Shown here piece after piece: positions 1 to 4,983 of a stretch of DNA of 5,584 nucleotides (within the stretch, counting starts at the first letter, position 1; the number at the start of each line of letters is the position of its first letter). Made by a program: the position numbers and the translations under genes. The stretch is from Candidatus Aciduliprofundum sp. (GTDB lineage Archaea; Thermoplasmatota; Thermoplasmata; Thermoplasmatales; Aciduliprofundaceae). A model generated the notes under the pieces. That model saw only the letters and a list, made by a program, of their open reading frames with translations. It searched no databases and was not told where the DNA came from. The stretch spans positions 1 to 5,584 of the forward strand of contig WAKY01000017.1 of the NCBI GenBank assembly GCA_015523135.1, given 5' to 3'.

Positions 1-2631
1 GATATACCCAGCTGAGCTATTGTAGGCTACCCATAAAGTACCATCAGAGGTTTTTACTATAGAGGGGTATGCTTCATCTGTTTGTTGGGTTGAGGTTGTA
101 ACTAAAATATCATTACCGAACAATGCAGCCTTTAACGATTTTGCATTTAATGTCCCTATATATTTCAAGTTAGGATGAGTTATAGAAAGAGTTTTAGCTA
201 TATTATAGCTCTCTAAACTTAGCGATATATTTTTTTGCATAGTTTGTTTTGCTTCTTTAATTTTTTGTTCCAGAGGCACATCTGCAACATCTTTATCGTT
301 GCGCCAGTCAAATATGAATATGTATTCCTTGCTATTCTTCGTTTCAACTCCCGTGTTGAATTCCATAGCGTGGTATCCAAGCTTTGGCAAGAGGTGCTTT
401 ACAAATATCCATTTGCCATTAGAGTAATTGTAAAGGGAGGCGTTGTGAACTTTCCCATCCTTTCCAAACATCTCTATTTTGTAATCTGCTCCTATTGGAT
501 ATTTTGGCAAAGAGTAGCCAGTGGAAGTGTTATTATCAGAATTTATGTAAATCTCAATTGTGTCCATTCCCTCTATAGCTTTGTGGGGTACGGGACCAAT
601 ATAACGGTGAACTTCACGCCCAGCATAAGGCTGCGGGAACCATGAGGGTATGGTTGTGTTGAGCCACATATCAGATCCATAGGGGTAATCAGGTATACCA
701 TCACCATCCACATCTGGTAACTTTGTTCCATTTACAACCACATAGCTCTCATTATCTGGTATACCATCGTTGTTGAAATCGTGAGGATAAGGATCATATT
801 TATCAGGTACTGTGTCTCCATCGCTATCTGGTAGATGAAATACTTCAATTTTTGGCACATCGGCTCCTCCGAGCATCTCGCCTCGCACTTTTAGGAACAT
901 ATAGAGGTACTGTGCGTTATAAGCCCCATATTGCAATAAATCTATGTTTGGATAGCCATTTACAATTTTTCCATTTGGTGCAATAACATCGTTGGAAGAG
1001 TCGTTTTGTAAATAATTATTCCAATCAGAGAATGCGCCATCGATTACGGGATGTTCTGGGATTTTAGAAATGTAAGCAGCTCCTAGAATTTCATTATCCA
1101 CATAATATGGCATATTTGCTTCTATAGAATAAATTTTGAGCATAAACGCTTTAGTTGCTAAAGATGAGTTAGTGATTTTTACAGTTAAAAACAGTGTGGT
1201 GTTGGAGCTTAAATTAAGATTCAAATTTGAGAACTCTACCCTGCCATTGCTAATTTTCGCAGAAGTTATGTATTTATCCTGTGAATCAAAATTACCATTT
1301 CCATTATCCTTGTACAATTCAATTGTATTGATGAAGGATAGTGCTGCATTGCCCATGGGGTCAAAAATTATTTTGTGAATTCTTATATTTTTCCCAATTA
1401 GGTTTATTTTTAATAATGCATTTTCTTGATTAAGGGTTATTAAATTTGTCATTGAGCTTTCCTCTGCAATGAAGGTATGCTCCCCGTAGTTCATACAGGG
1501 TACAATTGCTTGGATGCCCTTATAGTCCGATGAAATTACAAAGCTCCTAAATCCATTTACTTGCAAGTTTACAAATCCTTCAATTTGCCCATTTTTATCT
1601 ATTGCTTTGATTCCTCCCACATATGTGAAATTATTAAAATCAAGCTGGTTTGTGCCATTGAACTTGTACAATTCTTTTCCTTGCAAAGTTTTGTTCCATC
1701 CGTATAGCTCAACCATATAGTCGGCTCCAATTCCTTGCACTAGGTACCCTGTGTGCGAGTTGTTATCTATGTCTAGGAATATATAGATTCCGCTGGCGTT
1801 AGTAAAAAGATTCTTATTAGTGTTCAAGTAAAAGTAAATGCCCTCTGTGGAAATATAGAACTTTGCAAAATTCACATTGATGCTCTTATCTAAACTTTCC
1901 AATCCATAATAGGGTATGTTTTGAACCCATTCTTGAAAGTTTCCATCAACCGCATACACATAGTGCTTCTCAAAGAATATCATTCCCATAAGTGGGGCTA
2001 CCATTATGAGAAAGACTATAAATACAGAAATTAGAACTTTCCAACTCTTTGATGGCTTTTCTCCTCTCCTCCCTCCTGTGCCATTTACTATGCCTGTTCC
2101 ATTTACAATACCATTTTTAAATCCATTCTTGAACCCATTTATGTTTCCAAATCCATTTGAGAGCCCTACTTTCTTTGGAGGGATTGATGGCTGTGCTTCA
2201 AATTTCTTTTTCAATTTTGCTGGAGGCTCTTCTCCTCTTTTGAGATAGAGCATATAAGCCTTCTCGTATGATTTTCTTGCATCTTTAAAGCCTCCCATCT
2301 TCTCAAGAATATCTCCTCGAATCTCCCAAACAACTGGGGAATTTGGATATAATTTGGAGAGCCTTGTGTATTCTTCATACGCAGATTTCAAATCTTCTTC
2401 AGAAGTAACTCTCCCCCATCTTTTCAAGAAATCATGACCAACTCCATTACTTGAGTTTACTCCTTTTAAGAACTTTTGAAGTTTTTTTGCTTCTTCAAGG
2501 TTAAGTGATGAAATGGAAGCTATTTGTGAAGGATCAGCATTAATAATATCATCCACACTTTTGAAATTCGCCATTAACGAATCAACATCATCACGATTTA
2601 ATCCATACTCTTCCAATATGTTCCTTATCAC
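1..2631 (-). CDS. Large membrane-anchored multidomain surface protein (partial; C-terminus beyond left edge)
   Basis: The frame is open from a GTG at 2631-2629 to base 1, giving 877 residues with no stop. Residues 5-57 resemble a helix-hairpin-helix (HhH_5/RadA-N-like) segment (KSVDDIINADPSQIASI). Residues 78-131 look like TPR helices with W102, G106, G113, A118, Y122 and A125 at TPR-consensus spacing. Residues 158-186 are an Asn/Gly repeat linker. A basic stretch (RRGEKPSKSWK) precedes one transmembrane helix at about 199-220, so the N-terminus should be inside and the rest outside. The ectodomain has two related modules (from about 228 and 529), three Asp-rich loops (602-648), about 18 N-x-S/T sequons and one cysteine (379). 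At 855-877 an Asp-box-like motif (TSDGTLW) suggests the first blade of a propeller. The GTG start is chosen because a TATA box lies about 24 bases upstream and no other start lies between. A role in surface ligand binding is inferred; the full protein is unrecognised. Confidence 0.9.
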   Translation of the reverse strand, partial: MIRNILEEYGLNRDDVDSLMANFKSVDDIINADPSQIASISSLNLEEAKKLQKFLKGVNSSNGVGHDFLKRWGRVTSEEDLKSAYEEYTRLSKLYPNSPVVWEIRGDILEKMGGFKDARKSYEKAYMLYLKRGEEPPAKLKKKFEAQPSIPPKKVGLSNGFGNINGFKNGFKNGIVNGTGIVNGTGGRRGEKPSKSWKVLISVFIVFLIMVAPLMGMIFFEKHYVYAVDGNFQEWVQNIPYYGLESLDKSINVNFAKFYISTEGIYFYLNTNKNLFTNASGIYIFLDIDNNSHTGYLVQGIGADYMVELYGWNKTLQGKELYKFNGTNQLDFNNFTYVGGIKAIDKNGQIEGFVNLQVNGFRSFVISSDYKGIQAIVPCMNYGEHTFIAEESSMTNLITLNQENALLKINLIGKNIRIHKIIFDPMGNAALSFINTIELYKDNGNGNFDSQDKYITSAKISNGRVEFSNLNLNLSSNTTLFLTVKITNSSLATKAFMLKIYSIEANMPYYVDNEILGAAYISKIPEHPVIDGAFSDWNNYLQNDSSNDVIAPNGKIVNGYPNIDLLQYGAYNAQYLYMFLKVRGEMLGGADVPKIEVFHLPDSDGDTVPDKYDPYPHDFNNDGIPDNESYVVVNGTKLPDVDGDGIPDYPYGSDMWLNTTIPSWFPQPYAGREVHRYIGPVPHKAIEGMDTIEIYINSDNNTSTGYSLPKYPIGADYKIEMFGKDGKVHNASLYNYSNGKWIFVKHLLPKLGYHAMEFNTGVETKNSKEYIFIFDWRNDKDVADVPLEQKIKEAKQTMQKNISLSLESYNIAKTLSITHPNLKYIGTLNAKSLKAALFGNDILVTTSTQQTDEAYPSIVKTSDGTLWVAYNSSAGYI
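301..1047 (-). repeat. Ectodomain module copy 2, with internal insertion
   Basis: This codes for residues 529-777 of the surface protein. It begins VIDGAFSDW, the 'DG-x(3-4)-W' opening typical of CBM9-like/DOMON-like beta-sandwich modules in archaeal surface proteins. Later it carries DNNTSTGY (699-706) followed by IGADYKIEMFG (713-723). These match the same two motifs of copy 1 in the same order. Between the opening and the second motif lies an insertion containing three calcium-type loops, so copy 2 is roughly twice as long as copy 1. The boundaries are approximate and the CBM9/DOMON assignment is tentative. Confidence 0.65.
688..828 (-). repeat. Three Asp-rich calcium-type loops (thrombospondin type 3-like)
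   Basis: Residues 602-648 contain DSDGDTVPD, DFNNDGIPD and DVDGDGIPD. All fit D-x-[DN]-x-D-G-x-x-P-D or a close variant, the signature of thrombospondin type 3-like calcium-binding loops common in extracellular microbial proteins. They sit inside module copy 2 and probably stiffen the ectodomain when calcium is bound. Calcium binding is known for the family and inferred here. The related sequence DNGNGNFDSQDKY (residues 442-454) is a further possible Asp/Asn-rich loop outside this cluster. Confidence 0.75.
1582..1950 (-). repeat. Ectodomain module copy 1 (CBM9/DOMON-like)
   Basis: This codes for about residues 228-350, directly after the transmembrane anchor. It opens with VDGNFQEW and carries DNNSHTGY (289-296) and IGADYMVELYG (301-311). 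The last two align without gaps within each motif to copy 2: D-N-N-[ST]-x-T-G-Y and I-G-A-D-Y-x-[VI]-E-[LM]-[YF]-G. The predicted character is alternating hydrophobic beta strands. Modules of this type in other proteins bind carbohydrate or haem; which, if either, applies here cannot be told from sequence alone. Confidence 0.65.
2074..2133 (-). repeat. In-frame tandem repeats in the juxtamembrane linker
   Basis: Residues 167-186 read as two copies of FKNG followed by two copies of IVNGTG. The two 18-base units for IVNGTG differ at only three bases (ATTGTAAATGGAACAGGC and ATAGTAAATGGCACAGGA), so they look like a recent duplication. The stretch joins the cytoplasmic TPR-like region to the basic segment before the membrane helix and is probably a flexible spacer. 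The FKNG units are more diverged at DNA level (TTCAAGAATGGA and TTTAAAAATGGT). Confidence 0.8.
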
Positions 2632-2646
2632 GAAAAGGTCTATAGA

Positions 2647-2660
2647 GGGGTTATATAAAT
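2647..2660 (-). promoter_or_regulatory. TATA box of the surface-protein gene, leaderless
   Basis: On the minus strand the sequence reads ATTTATATAACCCC. The TATA core (2659-2652) is centred about 24 bases before the GTG start at 2631, so transcription should begin at or within a base or two of the start codon. No Shine-Dalgarno sequence is visible before the GTG, which fits leaderless translation. Confidence 0.6.
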
Positions 2661-2712
2661 TATTTCTTCAAAAAATTGAGAAAATCATTCATAATAGAAA
2701 AACAATGCAAAG

Positions 2713-2733
2713 TTTTACATTTAAAAGTATATA
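2713..2733 (+). promoter_or_regulatory. Possible AT-rich promoter of the zinc-ribbon gene
   Basis: This AT-rich stretch (TTTTACATTTAAAAGTATAT core) lies just upstream of the ATG at 2742. The part at 2713-2720 is at the right distance (about 26 bases) for a start at the ATG. The better TATA match, TTTAAAAG at 2720-2727, would place initiation a few bases inside the gene. The exact element is therefore uncertain. Only about 110 bases separate this gene from the divergent surface-protein gene. Confidence 0.35.
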
Positions 2734-2741
2734 CAGAGATT

Positions 2742-3320
2742 ATGAAACTATTATGTCCAAATTGCAATAAGGAAGTTGAGCAGGAGGTTCTAGCTGTAAA
2801 GTACAGGAGTAATGGAGTAGAATACACTTTAAAATGCACTAATTGTGGATATACCTACAAAAAATTCTTTGAGGATGAAAAAATGGTAGATGTTAAAGTA
2901 ATTTGGAGTTGGAAAGATAAATCGGAAGTTAAGAGAATAAGCAAGTTGGAGGAGGATATAATATCTGTGGGAGATGAGGTTAAAGTTGATGGTATAAATT
3001 CTCAGATAACTGCTATAGAGAGTGAGGGAAAGAGGGTGAAGAGCGCGAAGGTTAAGGATATCGATACTCTCTGGGCAAAGAGGTTTGATAAAGTTGTAGT
3101 TAAAATCTCTGTGAATAGAGGATCAAAAACAGTCTCTTATGAGATAATAGCGCATCCAGATGAGGAGTTTTATGTGGGTGATATAATAGATGTTGAAAAA
3201 ATGCATGCGGTAATTCACAAAATAAAAACTAAGGAGCGATTTGTTATGCAAGGAGGTGCTCTTGCAAGGGATATTGTGAGGATATATGCTAAGGAGATCA
3301 GAGAGGTGAGGGAGTATTAA
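2742..3320 (+). CDS. HVO_0476-family-like zinc-ribbon protein
   Basis: The protein has 192 residues. It opens with a four-cysteine zinc ribbon, CPNC (5-8) and CTNC (32-35), followed by GYTYKK. A beta-rich domain (about 50-190) contains the pattern GDEVKVDG, ITAIES, KDIDTLWAKRFDKVVVKISV, FYVGDIIDVE and RDIVRIYAKE. The order and content match my memory of the HVO_0476 family of Halobacteria and Thermoplasmata. The family's function is not established to my knowledge; the ribbon suggests contact with nucleic acid or a protein partner in the cytoplasm. The ATG at 2742 is preferred because it puts CPNC at the usual N-terminal position. The frame stays open upstream to a TTG at 2676, but that 22-residue extension runs through the promoter and looks non-coding. 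Lys/Glu-rich composition fits a cytoplasmic protein. Confidence 0.85.
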   Translation: MKLLCPNCNKEVEQEVLAVKYRSNGVEYTLKCTNCGYTYKKFFEDEKMVDVKVIWSWKDKSEVKRISKLEEDIISVGDEVKVDGINSQITAIESEGKRVKSAKVKDIDTLWAKRFDKVVVKISVNRGSKTVSYEIIAHPDEEFYVGDIIDVEKMHAVIHKIKTKERFVMQGGALARDIVRIYAKEIREVREY

Positions 3321-3324
3321 CAAA

Positions 3325-3336
3325 AATTTAAATAGG
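3325..3336 (+). promoter_or_regulatory. TATA box of the small membrane-protein gene
   Basis: AAATTTAAATAG lies in the 35-base gap after the zinc-ribbon stop codon. It is centred about 26 bases before the ATG at 3356, so a transcript would start at the ATG itself. A second AT-rich run (CATATTTATAC, 3340-3350) is too close to serve that start. Confidence 0.5.
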
Positions 3337-3355
3337 GTCATATTTATACACATTT

Positions 3356-3775
3356 ATGGGTGAAGAGATGCCGGCCATTGGAGAATCAAGTAAAGTTAAA
3401 TCAATGTTAGAACTTTTGAATATTGCCAAAGTTTTGGCTCTTGTAATAGGGATTCTGGGCTTTTTACTTGCAGCTTGGGCTGCTTGGCCTTTGATATATG
3501 GAATATGGTCAAGCCTGTTTGGGGCTGTATATTGGATAGTTGCAGCTATAATAAACTTGATGGCATATATGAGAATGGAGGAGTTCGTAGGTATGGTGAA
3601 AGAGAGGAGATATTCTGAATTCTACGATATTTTGATAACATGGATGGTTTTAACCCTTATTTTCGGAGTAATTGTTGGAGTTCTCTTGCTCATAGTGTTT
3701 ATCCAAGTTAATGATATAAAAACATCTTCTGAATTCAGCTCTTCTCCACAGACGCCTCCACCACCTCCGCAGTAG
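3356..3775 (+). CDS. Small three-helix membrane protein with proline-rich tail, unknown function
   Basis: The protein has 139 residues and I do not recognise its family. It has a short charged N-terminus (K13, K15), hydrophobic helices at about 24-45, 47-72 and 94-117, a basic/acidic loop at 73-92 (KERRYSEF), and a low-complexity tail ending in TPPPPPQ. The positive-inside rule puts the N-terminus and the 73-92 loop in the cytoplasm and the Ser/Pro tail outside. TM1 is rich in Ala and Trp (AAWAAWP). The ATG at 3356 is chosen because of the TATA box 26 bases upstream. An in-frame ATG at 3368 is a real alternative: GGTGA at 3359-3363 could act as its ribosome binding site, giving a product four residues shorter. 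It is separated from both neighbours by about 35 bases and probably has its own promoter. Confidence 0.75.
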   Translation: MGEEMPAIGESSKVKSMLELLNIAKVLALVIGILGFLLAAWAAWPLIYGIWSSLFGAVYWIVAAIINLMAYMRMEEFVGMVKERRYSEFYDILITWMVLTLIFGVIVGVLLLIVFIQVNDIKTSSEFSSSPQTPPPPPQ

Positions 3776-3780
3776 AAAGA

Positions 3781-3793
3781 TTTTTATTAAATT
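3781..3793 (+). promoter_or_regulatory. TATA-like box before the 68-residue gene
   Basis: TTTTTATTAAATT lies in the 34-base gap after the membrane-protein stop. Its TTTATTAA core is centred about 23-24 bases before the ATG at 3810, compatible with leaderless or nearly leaderless transcription. It also drives the tightly linked gene at 4021 if real. Confidence 0.45.
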
Positions 3794-3797
3794 ACCC

Positions 3798-3809
3798 TTT
3801 TTTTGTTTT
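3798..3809 (+). terminator. Possible oligo-T terminator
   Basis: Seven T, one G and four T follow CCC after the membrane-protein gene. Archaeal RNA polymerase commonly terminates at T-runs without a hairpin, so this could end the transcript from 3356. It lies immediately before the next start codon and no stem-loop precedes it, so it may simply be the AT-rich initiator region of the next gene. Confidence 0.3.
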
Positions 3810-4016
3810 ATGCTTAGAGAAGCTTTTGAAAATGTTGCCCCTTACATATCCAATTTGAGAGAATTAAGAAAATTTGTTGAGGAGAATGAAAATAAGAATC
3901 CAAAAGAGATTTTTGACCTTTTGGAAGAGAAAATAAATAGTTCATCTGGTACTTTGAAGACGGATTTTAGAATCCTACTTAACGAATTTGGGAAAATCAT
4001 TAATAATAGGATGTAG
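3810..4016 (+). CDS. Small acidic helical protein, unknown function
   Basis: The protein has 68 residues, is rich in Glu, Lys, Asn and Leu, and has no cysteine and no membrane segment. It seems to form three or four amphipathic helices: about 2-13, 15-26, 31-43 and 49-66, broken by ENENKNP and NSSSGT. I do not recognise a family. Codon use and the TATA-like box upstream support it as a real gene, as does its 4-base spacing from the next gene (TAG at 4014-4016, ATG at 4021). The pair is therefore probably cotranscribed and possibly functionally linked. It could be a small partner or regulator of the 4021 product, but nothing in the sequence proves this. Confidence 0.7.
   Translation: MLREAFENVAPYISNLRELRKFVEENENKNPKEIFDLLEEKINSSSGTLKTDFRILLNEFGKIINNRM
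4008..4013 (+). promoter_or_regulatory. Weak ribosome binding site for the 4021 gene
   Basis: AGGATG overlaps the end of the upstream small gene and lies 7 bases before the ATG at 4021. The match to the anti-Shine-Dalgarno sequence is partial. It fits an internal operon gene that cannot be leaderless and supports the ATG at 4021 over the TTG at 3988. Confidence 0.35.
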
Positions 4017-4020
4017 ATTT

Positions 4021-4983
4021 ATGATAGTGGATTTAAATGAGCTTCTGAAGAAAATATTCGCTTTGAAGGGTATAGAGGTTTTGGATAGAGAGCCCTATGA
4101 TTATATTTGGGTTCGCCATGAGGATGGGCTTGAGCTTATATATCTTGAAGAAAGTGGGGATGTAGATGGGGATTATGTTCTCTCTTTTGCTAGGAACACA
4201 GAGCAAGTGCATGCATCTAAAACAATAATATGCGTTAAGGAATGCACACAAGATGCCCACAAAATGGCTGATAAATTAGGTATAGAGTTATTAGATAGAG
4301 TTGAATTTGCCCGTGTGCTTGGGGAGCTTATACTTGAGATTTATGAGAGTAATAAGCTTGAAGAATTGAATATTTTGGAAGAGGAAGATGTAGAAGTTGA
4401 AGAGCTTGAGAGTGAGGATGAAGATGTTATACCAATTTTTTTAGAGGAGGTTGGTGAAGGAGAGGAAAGGATAATTAAGCCAGTTATATCTCCTCAAGAA
4501 GCAGACAATATTGCAAGAGAATACGTTCATGGCTTCACTCAAGAACTTGTTCTCCTGCCTTACTATGTATTTGATTACTCGTTAGAAGTTTTGATTGAGG
4601 GTACTATACAGACTAAAGTGGTTAAAGGTATTTTGGCTCTCAACGCTTTAAATGGCAAGGGAGAATTTTGGAAGAAGGGATATGAAACTGTAACAAGGTT
4701 GGACATGGAGCATAGGAAAATGGAACCTAAAATTGGTTTTGAAGAAGCAAGTGGAATTGCTGAGAAGAGTTTAGAGGAAGAGTATTCTAAAGAGGAAGAG
4801 GTGAAAATCGAGGGGGATAATGTAACAATAATTGAGAAGAGAAAAACAAGGCCTAAGAAGGGGAGTATAAAAACTAATTTTTTGGGATTATACTATCTAC
4901 CTGTTTGGATTATGAGTGGCAAGGGTGGAATGGTTATGATTAATGCGGTAACAGGTGCAACAATGAAGGGAAATGTTTATTAA
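4021..4983 (+). CDS. Degenerate Mrr/PD-(D/E)XK-like protein with an unrecognised C-terminal domain
   Basis: The protein has 320 residues. Residues 1-108 follow the order of an Mrr-like (restriction-endonuclease-like) fold: helix, G17-IEVLDR, strand with D27 (YDYIWV), strand LELIYLEES, helix with SFARNTEQV, strand KTIICVKECT, helix ending in LGIELLDR and EFARVLG. The usual Q/E-x-K catalytic strand reads IYLEES with no lysine, so nuclease activity is doubtful. An acidic linker follows (113-150). Residues 153-320 form a second domain beginning ISPQEADNIAREYVHGF, with LLPYYVFDY (178-186), LYYLPVW (290-296) and INAVTG (307-312); I cannot name it. There is no membrane segment, so it should be cytoplasmic. 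The start is the ATG at 4021, 4 bases after the preceding gene; the frame continues up to a TTG at 3988 inside that gene. Its stop codon overlaps that of the convergent gene. Confidence 0.8.
   Translation: MIVDLNELLKKIFALKGIEVLDREPYDYIWVRHEDGLELIYLEESGDVDGDYVLSFARNTEQVHASKTIICVKECTQDAHKMADKLGIELLDRVEFARVLGELILEIYESNKLEELNILEEEDVEVEELESEDEDVIPIFLEEVGEGEERIIKPVISPQEADNIAREYVHGFTQELVLLPYYVFDYSLEVLIEGTIQTKVVKGILALNALNGKGEFWKKGYETVTRLDMEHRKMEPKIGFEEASGIAEKSLEEEYSKEEEVKIEGDNVTIIEKRKTRPKKGSIKTNFLGLYYLPVWIMSGKGGMVMINAVTGATMKGNVY

Noticed and set aside
7..19. tRNA A-box-like sequence TAGCTCAGCTGGG on the minus strand
   Set aside because: It matches the D-arm consensus, but the following bases (TATATC) cannot pair to close the D-stem, and the stretch lies in frame inside the surface-protein gene as NSSAG. 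The window ends too soon to test the rest, but a tRNA is unlikely.
235..645. 136-residue plus-strand open frame
   Set aside because: It lies wholly within the minus-strand surface-protein gene, has odd composition (Phe/Cys/Ile-rich) and no promoter; it is a shadow.
2006..2248. Plus-strand open frame with a repeated proline-phenylalanine pattern
   Set aside because: The pattern is the complement of the Asn/Gly repeats in the minus-strand gene and has no independent support.
2676..2741. N-terminal extension of the zinc-ribbon protein from a TTG
   Set aside because: It runs through the promoter region and would put 22 unrelated residues before the conserved-looking MKLLCPNC start.
3988..4020. 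Upstream TTG start for the nuclease-like protein
   Set aside because: It lies inside the preceding gene and has no ribosome binding site; the ATG at 4021 has a weak one and fits operon spacing.
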